This document shows positions 45,701 through 53,727 of a stretch of DNA of 64,000 nt, one piece after another. Location: assembly GCA_002898315.1 (NCBI GenBank), contig BEHV01000002.1, positions 62,001-126,000 on the forward strand, given 5' to 3'. Below the pieces are notes generated by a model. The model searched no databases. It saw only the letters and a list, made by a program, of their open reading frames with translations, and had not been told where the DNA came from. The first letter of the stretch is position 1, and the number at the start of each line of letters is the position of its first letter. The translations under genes and the position numbers were made by a program. The DNA is from a bacterium HR19. Lineage in GTDB: Bacteria; Calescibacteriota; Calescibacteriia; Calescibacteriales; Calescibacteriaceae.

Positions 45701-45896
45701 GACAACAATTTTGGGAGTTTTCCCATCTATCTTCGGTAGTTCTGAAACTCTTGTGGGTGGAAGAGATTTTGCCGTTCCTACAATTGGAGGTCTTATATGC
45801 TCTTCATTTTTCACTCTTTTCCTTATGCCTACAATGTTCTATATATTCATGAAAATTCCAGAAAAGTTGAAGAAGAAAGTCAAAAACCAAATATGA
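42795..45896 (+). CDS. RND-family efflux transporter (AcrB/HAE1 type)
   Basis: A 1033-residue inner-membrane drug or metabolite proton antiporter with twelve membrane helices and two large periplasmic loops. The start ATG at 42795 fits the N-terminal helix; a TTG at 42762 would extend it. The TM4 proton motif reads GIVIDNSIVVLE (Asp then Asn where AcrB has Asp-Asp), and TM10 has GVVVNNGIVLLE (Asn where AcrB has Lys), a variant common to one RND branch. PVDILPPVEAPYVSVAITYQ is the usual start of loop one. No TolC-type gene is visible. Confidence 0.93.
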   Translation: MNLPQISVSRLRGVTIIYVSFIVLAFFALKFIPVDILPPVEAPYVSVAITYQSASPEQIEQQVVKYVEEQIKVVEGVEEIRSICEQGVAVVQVKFRVGENLDFAVQRINERLEFIKRIITDPNIRFAVLRFTSSTFPVLFLGVSGKRDRAGLYNILDRTVSPYISSLPGVGGVLILADAQRNLNIWVDPEKMRKYNIGILDVKNAIAQYNGDFSAGKITLGGQSSVYATVKGKLSSIDDAKDIVVAVRGGIPIKLKDIAEVEISSRYVDSSRSYFFDSSGEQETVLLYLVRKRPGANIVQVSDAVKKSLQKISNELPADVKIRVLLDFADSIRKTIDELKTTIYYSVIAISIITFVFVRRIRELIILVVSIPTSLFFTILTLYFLGRSLNIITLSAIIASSGIVIDNSIVVLESIKRRQSEGKSFLQAIVDGTNYVFIPLLGSTVTNFIVFLPIVFIKGISFYLFLDFALVITVASIISLFVAVTLIPAISSKLLGEEEFSYPMEWLERGYKRVLRLIISHPFTSLILISLVGFIPIALFPKVKKEFLRVQEGQDMRIFVYLYKSASWHVAEKSAFKIKDEVYKRMPGKVEYMFLRYGESTFGRAFGRAQRFTEAENLVLIGLKFKDISYGDAYKIISEIISSDPNVEEFRIIPANPVNLFIFGQSRGIEMQVYSDLAEEDYLKFLERLKEIRNFVRTLDFVRAADIEIGEPVPELQLTLWDYGKSLGFSPAYLGDFLSTLVSGTQIGTVTMNGLNMDIFVRTKEGREIDLESFLRIPVKSPLMLQDGYIHLSDIARVKWGLSPSEIQRINSFRVGIISVDTTESDFVAAQKLKSLVEKNFPDVRVDFGGSVQEFGQTFSSVLAIFGLAIFLDFASMVVILESFSLPFIILFTIPLAVSGVFLALFLTGIPLSLLSFISTFLLAGVVVNNGIVLLEVVQKKYREEGFDLVGALIEGGGERLRPILMTSLTTILGVFPSIFGSSETLVGGRDFAVPTIGGLICSSFFTLFLMPTMFYIFMKIPEKLKKKVKNQI

Positions 45897-45912
45897 AATT
45901 GAGAGCGAATTC

Positions 45913-46614
45913 TTATGAGCTTGTGATGAACATAACGAAAAAATTTCCGATAGCATGAAGTATTGCAGACGGGAAGATGCTGTTATATTTTTCTCTTAAA
46001 ATGCCAAAAAGCACCGCAGGAAAAAAAACAAGAAACCTTATCGGAACCAATGACTGTGGTAAATGAACAATCATAAAAAGGACTGATTGTATTAAGAGCC
46101 CGTAGCCAAATTTTACCCCGAACATTTCAAATTTTCTTCCGAAGAACCTATTCAATCTTCCTTGAATAAACCCTCTGAAAAATAGTTCCTCCGGTACTGC
46201 TACTCCCAAAAAAAATATTATCAACCATTTCAATTCTTTTACTTCGGGTATTTGTGGAAACACCTTTATTATTTTTATCCCGAAAAGCTCTATATCTACT
46301 GGCTTTTTTACGCTTAAAAAAAGTAAGACAAAAGATATGCTACTTATTGCAGATGTGAATAAGAGAAATTTTATCTCCCTTTTCAGATTGATACTTAACC
46401 CAAGTATTTCGTTTGATTTTTCCAAAAGCGATGGAACGATGAGGAAAAGAACTATGGCTAAGTATCCCGATAACTCCCACTTACCGATTGCCTTCAGGAG
46501 TGTAAGTCCCGCAAGAGCCAAGAACCATATAGCAATAGGTAAGAGCAAGTCTTGAAACCTTCTCTGAAAAATTTGCTCTGTTTTTTCATCTTTTTCTTTT
46601 GTGTTCTGCATCAT
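45913..46614 (-). CDS. CPBP-family intramembrane glutamic protease
   Basis: A 233-residue protein with about seven hydrophobic segments and the CPBP (CAAX/Abi) motifs: PEELFFRGFIQGRL (first EE..R), then VHLPQSL with its His in place of the usual FxxxH, and a closing ILHAIGNFF. Members are membrane proteases processing lipidated or membrane proteins, some in self-immunity. The N-terminus is charged and cytosolic (KEKDEKTEQ). It is convergent with the RND gene, separated by 16 bp. Confidence 0.82.
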   Translation of the reverse strand: MMQNTKEKDEKTEQIFQRRFQDLLLPIAIWFLALAGLTLLKAIGKWELSGYLAIVLFLIVPSLLEKSNEILGLSINLKREIKFLLFTSAISSISFVLLFLSVKKPVDIELFGIKIIKVFPQIPEVKELKWLIIFFLGVAVPEELFFRGFIQGRLNRFFGRKFEMFGVKFGYGLLIQSVLFMIVHLPQSLVPIRFLVFFPAVLFGILREKYNSIFPSAILHAIGNFFVMFITSS

Positions 46615-46657
46615 TTCACATTTTTACCCGTATATACTAATTTTTACTTGTTATCTT

Positions 46658-46663
46658 TATATT
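46658..46663 (+). promoter_or_regulatory. -10-like hexamer placed for a leaderless start
   Basis: TATATT ends 6 nt before the ATG at 46670. With the usual 6-7 nt to the start point, transcription would begin at the start codon. No convincing -35 or Shine-Dalgarno. Confidence 0.35.
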
Positions 46664-46669
46664 TAGGGT

Positions 46670-47449
46670 ATGGTGGGATTTTCAAAAGAAACTTTGAGAA
46701 GTTTTTTCAGAATTTTGAAAACTTCAAGAGAATACTTAAATCTTGCTCCCGCCACATTTGCAAAGCATATTCTATGGTACATCAGAGATTTTCTTGAATA
46801 CATAAAAAAATCAGATGGCAAGAATTTTTCAAAAGTTATTTTTTATCCGTGTCTTCAAGATAAACTGTCTTTTACACCTGTTGAACCGATTTATTTTTTT
46901 CAGGACGCTTGGGCTGCGAGAAAGATTTTTGAACTCAAACCCACCTTGCACGTAGATTTAGCAAGCTCCGTCAAGTTTGCCTCGTTGATCTCCCAATTTA
47001 CCCCGACCGTTTTCGTAGATATAAGACCCGTGCCACTTAAACCCCCTGGCTTTATTCCTCTGAAAGCAGATATAACAAGCTTACCATTTAAGTCAGATTC
47101 TATAAAGAGTTTATCTTCTCTGTGTGTTTTAGAACATATAGGTCTTGGAAGATATGGAGATAAGATAGACCCATACGGTACAGAGAAAGCAGTTGAAGAG
47201 GTAAAGAGAGTTATGGCATATGACGGAATCTTACTTTTAAGTGTTCCAATAGATAACGAAAATGTACTTTATTTTAATGCTCACAGGTCTTTTTCAAGAG
47301 ATTATTTTATAAGCTTGTTCCAAGATTCCTTTGAACTGTTAGAAGAAAAATATATATGGGTAGGAAATAAGTTGTGGGATAGCTATAACCAAAGCATGCG
47401 TTCTGCAACTGGGCTTTTTATGATGAAAAAAAAGAAGAGAAAATTTTAG
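46670..47449 (+). CDS. DUF268/methyltransferase-like protein
   Basis: This 259-residue protein has the core of the DUF268/SAM-methyltransferase-like family: VFVDIRPVPLKPPGFIPLKA, then DITSLPFKSDSIKSLSSLCV, LEHIGLGRYGD and a later ILLLSVPI. Family members lie in surface polysaccharide clusters. The SAM-binding glycine loop is poorly preserved (HVDLASSVKFASL). It leads a row of three genes together with an FkbM methyltransferase (13 bp downstream) and a GT11 transferase. Confidence 0.75.
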   Translation: MVGFSKETLRSFFRILKTSREYLNLAPATFAKHILWYIRDFLEYIKKSDGKNFSKVIFYPCLQDKLSFTPVEPIYFFQDAWAARKIFELKPTLHVDLASSVKFASLISQFTPTVFVDIRPVPLKPPGFIPLKADITSLPFKSDSIKSLSSLCVLEHIGLGRYGDKIDPYGTEKAVEEVKRVMAYDGILLLSVPIDNENVLYFNAHRSFSRDYFISLFQDSFELLEEKYIWVGNKLWDSYNQSMRSATGLFMMKKKKRKF

Positions 47450-47462
47450 GGGAAAGTAAATA

Positions 47463-48284
47463 ATGAAAGAGATAAATATGATAAAAAGCGGGAGCATTTT
47501 TAAGAAAGTGTTGAGAGCAATAACTATAAAACTTCTTTTGTATCTGGAAAATAGCGGAAATGCGAACTTTCGGAAGAACGGAGAGAAAAAATTAATTGAA
47601 AATATACTTGAATTATATAATCGCCTTGGTAACAGAGAACCAATTATTTTTGATGTCGGAGCAAATGTTGGAGGCTGGACGGAAGAACTGTTAAAAATTG
47701 CACAAAAACTTGAAATGTTCCCACAAGTGCATGCCTTTGAACCTGTGAGATCTTCGTTTGAGGAACTATCAAGTAAATTCTCGGGAAAACAGAATATATT
47801 TTTAAATAATTTCGGACTATCCGAGAATTCGGGAGAGGTGAAAATATTCTTTTCCAGAGAAAAAGACCCGTGGTCCTCTGTTTATAAAAGAAATTTGAAA
47901 CAATACGGACTAAAATTTGAAAACTTTCAAGTTGTGAGAATGGAGAGAGCTGAAAATTATATAAAGAGTAAAGGTATACAACACATAAACTTCGTCAAAA
48001 TAGATACGGAGGGACACGATCTATATGTCCTTTTGGGATTTGGTGATTTCTTGAATGCTGAATTTATTGATTTTATTCAATTTGAATACGGGGAAGTTAT
48101 GATAGATTCAAGGACTTTCCTGAGAGATTTTTTTGACCTTCTCACTCCGAAAGGATTTAAGTTAGCTAAAATCATGAGAGATGGAGTGGAAATACGAGAA
48201 TGGAAACTCTATATGGAAAACTTCATTTATTCAAATTACATTGCAATATCTGAAAAATTCTTAAAATATTTTGCCGAAAAATAG
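47463..48284 (+). CDS. FkbM-family methyltransferase
   Basis: This 273-residue protein has an FkbM-type SAM-binding domain: IFDVGANVGGWTEELLK (about 57-73), HAFEPVRSSFEEL, and the family segment INFVKIDTEGHDLYVLLGF. FkbM enzymes O-methylate sugars, glycans or polyketides. It is 13 bp behind the DUF268 gene and 47 bp ahead of the GT11 gene, all on the same strand, pointing to methylated surface sugars. Confidence 0.87.
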   Translation: MKEINMIKSGSIFKKVLRAITIKLLLYLENSGNANFRKNGEKKLIENILELYNRLGNREPIIFDVGANVGGWTEELLKIAQKLEMFPQVHAFEPVRSSFEELSSKFSGKQNIFLNNFGLSENSGEVKIFFSREKDPWSSVYKRNLKQYGLKFENFQVVRMERAENYIKSKGIQHINFVKIDTEGHDLYVLLGFGDFLNAEFIDFIQFEYGEVMIDSRTFLRDFFDLLTPKGFKLAKIMRDGVEIREWKLYMENFIYSNYIAISEKFLKYFAEK

Positions 48285-48331
48285 CTATTTAAAAATAAAA
48301 AAAGCGTTTAAAAAAAGATTGATATATCAGT

Positions 48332-49252
48332 ATGATTCTATTTTTATCAGAAGGAGGTTTGGGAAATCAGATTTTTCAGTATGTTTTTCTGAAAACTTTG
48401 TCGGAACAGCTTGAAGATAAGCTGGTTTTGGGTATAGGTTTTGACGAACTTGAAGAAACCTTTCAAGAGATTAAAATCATTAATGTAAAGCTTCGTAAAA
48501 AATTTTGGAACAGAAGAAAAATAACCCGATTCATTTTTTATAACCTTATTTATAATTCCCTTTTTTATCTTTTTAACGATTTTCCCATCATAAACTTCTT
48601 TACGACATTTGAAGTGAAAAGAGATCTAGAAAGGTGTAGCAGAGAACTGGCAAGTTATACGATGAAAAGAGGTATATTTGATAGCATAAAGATTGTCAAG
48701 AGAGGTTTTTTTCAGAGCGAAAAATTCTTTGATAAAAAATTTGCCGATGAACTGAAAATAAAAAAAGAATTTGTAGAAAGAGCAAAAAACTTTCTTGAAC
48801 CGTTTGAAAACAGATACAAGGTATTTGTGCATATCAGATTAAAAGATTTTTTGAGCTTTCCTGTATGCGGGGTTGAAGGTGCGGGAATTCCCCCTTTATC
48901 ATACTTCCGGAATTGTATAGTTTGGTTTAAAGAAAATAGAAAAAATCCTCTTTTTGTTTTTCTCACCGATGAACCTGACTTTGTGGAGAAAAATTTATCA
49001 GAGTTTCTTGTTGATATAGGAAGTGATGCTGTGATATCTCAGAATGATTTTAAAGTGGATTTTGCTATAATGACGCTTTGTGATGGGGGAATTTTAAGTC
49101 CGAGTTCTTTTGCTTGGTGGGGAGCTTATTTTATGAGGCAAAGAGATGTTGTTTTTGCTCCAAAATTCTGGCTCGGATTCAGATTTAAAATAGATTGTCC
49201 CGAGGGAACTTTCCCGAGTTTTGCAATACCGGTTGAAATCTCAAATTCATAA
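48332..49252 (+). CDS. Glycosyltransferase family 11 (alpha-1,2-fucosyltransferase-like)
   Basis: A 306-residue GT11-type enzyme: the N-terminal GGLGNQIFQYVF, VHIRLKDF (family consensus HIRRGDY, so the Arg and Gly of that loop are altered), VFLTDEPDFV and the C-terminal SPSSFAWWGAYFMR. GT11 enzymes transfer fucose or related sugars from GDP donors to surface glycans. It closes the three-gene surface-sugar row. The loop change may alter donor or acceptor choice, or reduce activity. No GDP-fucose synthesis gene is in the window. Confidence 0.85.
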   Translation: MILFLSEGGLGNQIFQYVFLKTLSEQLEDKLVLGIGFDELEETFQEIKIINVKLRKKFWNRRKITRFIFYNLIYNSLFYLFNDFPIINFFTTFEVKRDLERCSRELASYTMKRGIFDSIKIVKRGFFQSEKFFDKKFADELKIKKEFVERAKNFLEPFENRYKVFVHIRLKDFLSFPVCGVEGAGIPPLSYFRNCIVWFKENRKNPLFVFLTDEPDFVEKNLSEFLVDIGSDAVISQNDFKVDFAIMTLCDGGILSPSSFAWWGAYFMRQRDVVFAPKFWLGFRFKIDCPEGTFPSFAIPVEISNS

Positions 49253-49302
49253 ATCTCTTGCAAATTGCTTATTTTTCTCAGATTTGCTATCCTTTTATTA
49301 TT

Positions 49303-49755
49303 ATGGCTTCAAGCGAAGGACTGGGCATTGATAGAAAAAAGGCAGAGGAAATTATCAGAATTCTTAGCGATATTCTCGCAAATGAATTTGTTCTTTATGT
49401 AAAAGCCAGAAATTATCACTGGAATGTTGTAGGAATGAACTTTATAGAACTTCACAAGCTATTTGAAAAAATCTATGAAGAGTTAAACGAATTTGTAGAT
49501 GATATAGCAGAGAGAATAAGGACTCTTGGTGGTCATCCCCCATCTACTCTGAAAGAGTTTTTAGAACTTGCGAAATTAAAAGAGCATCCTGGGACTTATC
49601 CTGATGCAAAAACGATGATAAAGAATCTTCTTGAAGACCACGAATTCATAATAAAGGAGGTTGATAAGGCAGATATTGGAACTGCTGACCTTCTCACAGA
49701 AATTTTGCGTTCGCACGAAAAAACCGCCTGGATGCTCCGCTCACTTTTAGGATAA
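49303..49755 (+). CDS. dps: Dps/ferritin-like DNA-protection protein
   Basis: This 150-residue protein binds and oxidises Fe(II) and protects DNA. The ferroxidase residues fall with exact Dps spacing: His39 (YHWNV), His51, Asp66 and Glu70, followed by ERIRTLGGHPP. I take the ATG at 49303; the frame is open to 49258, but the extra residues do not fit. It follows the GT11 gene and precedes sppA on the same strand. With superoxide dismutase it suggests regular oxidative stress. Confidence 0.9.
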   Translation: MASSEGLGIDRKKAEEIIRILSDILANEFVLYVKARNYHWNVVGMNFIELHKLFEKIYEELNEFVDDIAERIRTLGGHPPSTLKEFLELAKLKEHPGTYPDAKTMIKNLLEDHEFIIKEVDKADIGTADLLTEILRSHEKTAWMLRSLLG

Positions 49756-49803
49756 AACTTAAAAATAACTAAATCCTTACACTCAAATGTAAATTTCCTA
49801 ACT

Positions 49804-50787
49804 ATGGAGTCAAAAACAAAAACAACTTTACGAAAATTTTTCCTTCCGTTTATTTTTGCACTTTTGGGCTCATCTTGCATATACAACATAGATTTAGGCA
49901 TAAGAGGTTATGCTCCTTTGAGCGAGGTCACTCTTCTTGGCGAAGGAAAAGAAAAAATTCTGCTTATAAATATCTCGGGAGTCATAAGCTGGGAAGATAT
50001 AAGAGAAAGCAGAGGATTATTCACTGTTTCAGAGCCATCAATCGTTTCACGAATAAGAGAAGAACTTGATAAAGCTGAAAAAGACCAAAATATAAAGGCA
50101 ATTGTGTTTAAGGTCTCTTCACCGGGAGGTCTTGTATCCGCTTCGGAAGCGATATACAACGAAATAAAAAACTTCAAGGAAAAGAAAAAGATTCCAATTG
50201 TCGCATATATATCAACTTTGGGAGTGTCAGGCTCATACTATGTTATACTTCCATCAGATAAAATAGTGGCAAATCCAGCTTCTACTGTGGGGTCAATAGG
50301 GGTTTATGCGATGAAATTGAATGTTGAAAAGTTAGCAGATAAAGTAGGAGTAGAGTTTGAGATTGTCAAGGGTGGAGCTCATAAAGATATGCTTCTTTTC
50401 CACAGGAAAATGACAGAAGAAGAGAGAGAGAAGTTTCAAAAACTCATAGACTACTACTATGATATTTTCAAAAAGAGAGTTGTTGAGTGGCGAGGAAACA
50501 AGCTCAAAAAACCAATAGATGAGATAGCAGATGGCATTGTTTTTTCACCAGAAACCGCTCTTTCTCTTGGACTCATAGACGAGATAGGAGATATTTACAA
50601 AGCAATTGATTCCGCTGCGAAAATCGCCGGATTGAAAAGCTGGAAGCTTATCTCATACACTCGCAAAGGACAAAATCTCCCTTCTATATGGACAGAAACT
50701 TACGGGAAACACGACCTATCAGTCATAAAAAACATCTTAAATTACGGAGAATTCTTAATACTTTACATCTGGCCGGGAGAACTCTGA
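49804..50787 (+). CDS. sppA: Signal peptide peptidase SppA (lipoprotein form)
   Basis: A 327-residue Ser/Lys protease of the SppA short type: nucleophile Ser142 in GVSGSYYV and general base Lys194 in GGAHKDM, with the ClpP-like fold segments ILLINISGVI and VFKVSSPGGLVSASEAI. The N-terminus has a signal peptide with lipobox GSSC (Cys25), so it is anchored as a lipoprotein rather than by a membrane helix. It degrades cleaved signal peptides at the membrane. Confidence 0.9.
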   Translation: MESKTKTTLRKFFLPFIFALLGSSCIYNIDLGIRGYAPLSEVTLLGEGKEKILLINISGVISWEDIRESRGLFTVSEPSIVSRIREELDKAEKDQNIKAIVFKVSSPGGLVSASEAIYNEIKNFKEKKKIPIVAYISTLGVSGSYYVILPSDKIVANPASTVGSIGVYAMKLNVEKLADKVGVEFEIVKGGAHKDMLLFHRKMTEEEREKFQKLIDYYYDIFKKRVVEWRGNKLKKPIDEIADGIVFSPETALSLGLIDEIGDIYKAIDSAAKIAGLKSWKLISYTRKGQNLPSIWTETYGKHDLSVIKNILNYGEFLILYIWPGEL

Positions 50788-50817
50788 TTCTCTTTTGTTT
50801 TAGATTTTGATTCTGCT

Positions 50818-51270
50818 GTGGAAGACCTTTCAAAAATATTATCTTTAATACACGAGAAGGTTGTAAGTTCTGGATTTGAGCTTTATGACATTGAGATAAA
50901 AGATGCGGGAAGCAGATTGATTATAAGGGTCTTCATAGATAAAAAATTTGGTTTTATAAGCATAAGAGATTGTGTTTATGTTTCGCGGATTCTTGAACCT
51001 TTTCTTGAAAGCATGATAGACCGTAGTTTCACTCTTGAAGTATCTTCTCCCGGAGCTGATAGAGAGCTGAAAAAAGATGATGACTTTGAACGCTTCAAGG
51101 GGATGAATGTTGAGATATTGAAAAAGAATGGACAGAGATTTGTTGGAAAACTTATGGGAAAAGTTGGAGACGAAGTGTTTATTATGATAGATGATAAAGG
51201 AAAGAAGGGGAGAGTTTTTTCATTCAAACTTGCAGAGATAAACAAAGTTAAACTATACCCAAAAATATAA
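50818..51270 (+). CDS. rimP: Ribosome maturation factor RimP
   Basis: This 150-residue protein assists maturation of the 30S subunit. It has the N-terminal alpha/beta domain with RVFIDKKFGFISIRDCVYVS, then LEVSSPGADRELKKDDDFER and a C-terminal SH3-like barrel (VFIMIDDKGKKGRV). It starts with GTG at 50818. nusA and infB, which normally follow rimP, are not here. Confidence 0.92.
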   Translation: MEDLSKILSLIHEKVVSSGFELYDIEIKDAGSRLIIRVFIDKKFGFISIRDCVYVSRILEPFLESMIDRSFTLEVSSPGADRELKKDDDFERFKGMNVEILKKNGQRFVGKLMGKVGDEVFIMIDDKGKKGRVFSFKLAEINKVKLYPKI

Positions 51271-51339
51271 GAATGTCTTGATAGAACACTTTTTGAGTTT
51301 TTCTTATTCTTTTTTCGGTTTTTTATTTTTCTATTTTTC

Positions 51340-52248
51340 ATGCGGTCTTTTGATAGGTTCAAGCTTTTCAATTTTTTGGACTACCTTTCCCTTTTTATTT
51401 CGTTTCTTTCCCTTGCTCTGCTGTGGTCTTTTCTTATTGCTGTTACGCTTGATGTTTTTTCAGATGGATTAAAGAGGCTCGGGAAAGATTTCTTTTTTTC
51501 CTTTCCTTCACGCAGACCTGAAAATGCCGGAATATTTTCTGCGTGGGTTGGAACACTTGCTGTAATATCAGTAGCATTTCCGTTTTCTTTTTTATTAGGA
51601 GTTCTCGGTGGAATATACCTTGAAGAATACGCAAAGAGAAATATCATAACGAGGATAATTGAGGTGAACATAAATAATCTTTCTGCTGTTCCTTCAATAA
51701 TTTATGGTTTGCTTGCGGTTGGACTTTTCGCACAGGTTATGAGATTTGGGGAAAGCATTCTGACCGCTGGGCTGACTCTTGGAGTTCTCATGCTACCTAT
51801 AATAGTAATCACAACCCGTGAAGCAATAAGAACAGTCCCCCCTTACATAAAAGAAGCTTCTTACTCCCTCGGAAGTACAAAATGGGAAACAATAAAACAC
51901 CATGTTCTCCCTTATTCTTTTCCGGGGATTATAACAGGGGTTATTATAGCTTTGAGCCGTGCTATTGGAGAGACCGCTCCTCTTATCACTGTTGGTGCAT
52001 TAACATTTATCTCTTTTCTGCCTCCTTCTCCTCTAAAACCAGAATTTCCATTTTTGTCTTTTGAGTGGCTTAAATCTCCTTTTACTGTTCTACCTATTCA
52101 GATGTTCAACTGGGTCTCCCGTCCGCAGAAAGCTTTTCATTATAACGCTGCCGCTACTGGAGTTGTTCTGATCTCAATAACTTTCATCTTGATAATCATC
52201 GCCTCAATAATAAGGTATCGCTTCAGAAAAAGAGTTATATCTCTTTGA
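51340..52248 (+). CDS. pstA: Phosphate ABC transporter permease PstA
   Basis: This 302-residue integral membrane protein has six hydrophobic segments, the PstA-type GVLGGIYLEEYAKRN and the EAA loop EASYSLGSTKWETIKHHVLP, followed by ALSRAIGETAPL. It forms the high-affinity phosphate channel with PstC. pstS, pstC, pstB and phoU are all absent from the window, unlike the usual five-gene operon. It starts with ATG at 51340 after an AT-rich leader. Confidence 0.93.
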   Translation: MRSFDRFKLFNFLDYLSLFISFLSLALLWSFLIAVTLDVFSDGLKRLGKDFFFSFPSRRPENAGIFSAWVGTLAVISVAFPFSFLLGVLGGIYLEEYAKRNIITRIIEVNINNLSAVPSIIYGLLAVGLFAQVMRFGESILTAGLTLGVLMLPIIVITTREAIRTVPPYIKEASYSLGSTKWETIKHHVLPYSFPGIITGVIIALSRAIGETAPLITVGALTFISFLPPSPLKPEFPFLSFEWLKSPFTVLPIQMFNWVSRPQKAFHYNAAATGVVLISITFILIIIASIIRYRFRKRVISL

Positions 52249-52333
52249 CAAGATTTTTTCTACGGCTTTTGAGATCAGAGAAAAATAAATGAAAAATGAG
52301 AATATTTCAGAAAACATTTAAGATTACTACTTT

Positions 52334-53602
52334 ATGAAAACCGAAGGAGTCAATTTGAATCCACCCGAAGATATAAGGAGTATTATAGATTCTCTGTTCA
52401 AGTTCATAGATACTGAAATCGTCCCTCTTGAAAAAGAGAACAAAAAGTATCTTGATAATGAAGCAGATATGTATGAGCCCTCTGGCTATCTGAAAAAAGA
52501 AGTTATTGAACTCAGGAAGTATGTCAGAAAAAAATCCGCATCAGCAGGTTTTCTCAGTATGTTTGTCCCTGAAAGTTTAGGGGGTATGGGGCTTGGTCCT
52601 CTTGCATCTGTCTATATAAACATAGCGCTCCACGCAAGGTATGGTCCCGGCAGACCTCTCATAACCCCCGGCAAAGGTTTGCTTATAACTCCTCTGATTT
52701 CTGGTTTTGTAGATGGTCCTTCGCCAGTTATAGAGGAGATGTCAGATGAGCTGAAAAAAGCTTATCTGCCACTGCTTTTGAGTGGAGATAAGACACTTTG
52801 TTTTGCTCTTTCTGAGCCAGAGGCGGGTTCTGATATATGGTCTCTCAAAACTCGTGCGGAAAAGAGAGGAAAAAGCTGGGTGATAAATGGTTTAAAGCAG
52901 TGGATAACCAACGGTCCATATGCTGATTTTGCTGTTGTTTTTGCGGTTACAGACCCTGATATGCTGAAGCAGAGAAAAGGGGGAATAACCGCTTTCTTTG
53001 TTGAAAAAGAAAGGGGCTGGAAAGTTCAATCGGTTATTCCGTATCTTGGGCACTTCGGCTCCGATACCGCAATTCTTTCGTTTGACAATGTTGAAGTTCC
53101 TGAAAGTCATATTATAGGTGAGGTCAATGTGGGATTTTTCAAGGCAATGCAAGGAATAGACATAGGGCGTTTGGCAATAGGGGCAATTTGTGCTGGACTT
53201 TCGGAATGGGCTTTGAACGAATCTATTGAATACTCAAAGCAAAGGAAAGCGTTTGGAAATCCAATATCAGAGTATCAAGCCATACAGTTTATGTTAGCTG
53301 ATAGTTATATTGATACATATACTTCACAGGTTCTTGCAATTCACTGCGGGTGGAAAGCTGAAAATTCTGACACTTTACCTGTGAAAGAGATATCATCGGT
53401 CAAAGCTTATTGTGTTGAAGCGTGTCAGCGCGTTTTTGATAGAGCAATACAGATATTCGGTGGTATGGGGCTTACCAACGAGCTGAGATTACAAGATGGT
53501 TGGCGGCTTGCCAGAACTTATAGAATCCCAGATGGAACTTCTGAAATCCAGAGGAGAACAATCGCACGGAGATTGCTCAAAGGCGATACAAAAATTCTAT
53601 AA
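52334..53602 (+). CDS. Acyl-CoA dehydrogenase (second copy)
   Basis: A 422-residue flavoenzyme of the acyl-CoA dehydrogenase family with CFALSEPEAGSD (156-167), VINGLKQWITNG and the C-terminal RIPDGTSEIQRRTIARR. The position of the catalytic Glu in medium-chain enzymes holds Asp400 here (PDGTSEIQ), a variant known in some long-chain or unusual-substrate members. It is unlinked to the copy at 1611 and shares low similarity with it. tRNA-Ala follows. Confidence 0.92.
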   Translation: MKTEGVNLNPPEDIRSIIDSLFKFIDTEIVPLEKENKKYLDNEADMYEPSGYLKKEVIELRKYVRKKSASAGFLSMFVPESLGGMGLGPLASVYINIALHARYGPGRPLITPGKGLLITPLISGFVDGPSPVIEEMSDELKKAYLPLLLSGDKTLCFALSEPEAGSDIWSLKTRAEKRGKSWVINGLKQWITNGPYADFAVVFAVTDPDMLKQRKGGITAFFVEKERGWKVQSVIPYLGHFGSDTAILSFDNVEVPESHIIGEVNVGFFKAMQGIDIGRLAIGAICAGLSEWALNESIEYSKQRKAFGNPISEYQAIQFMLADSYIDTYTSQVLAIHCGWKAENSDTLPVKEISSVKAYCVEACQRVFDRAIQIFGGMGLTNELRLQDGWRLARTYRIPDGTSEIQRRTIARRLLKGDTKIL

Positions 53603-53642
53603 AAGTTAAATGGAATGTTTAAATTTTTTTATAGATTTTTGC

Positions 53643-53714
53643 GGGGCCGTAGCTCAGAGGGAGAGCGCCGGTATGGCACGCCGGAGGTCGGGGGTTCAAA
53701 TCCCCTCGGCTCCA
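53643..53714 (+). tRNA. tRNA-Ala (anticodon GGC)
   Basis: A 72-nt tRNA with acceptor GGGGCCG/CGGCTCC (one G-U pair), D-arm AGCTCAGAGGGAGAGC, anticodon loop ATGGCAC giving GGC (53675-53677) and T loop GTTCAAA. The discriminator is A, and CCA is not encoded (CAA follows). The next gene starts 14 bp downstream. Confidence 0.95.
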
Positions 53715-53727
53715 CAAAACCCCTCTT

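Noticed and set aside
45362-45814. 150-codon antisense frame inside the RND pump gene
   Set aside because: It lies wholly opposite a well-supported gene and has shadow-frame composition (Ser/Arg/Pro-rich) with no motifs.
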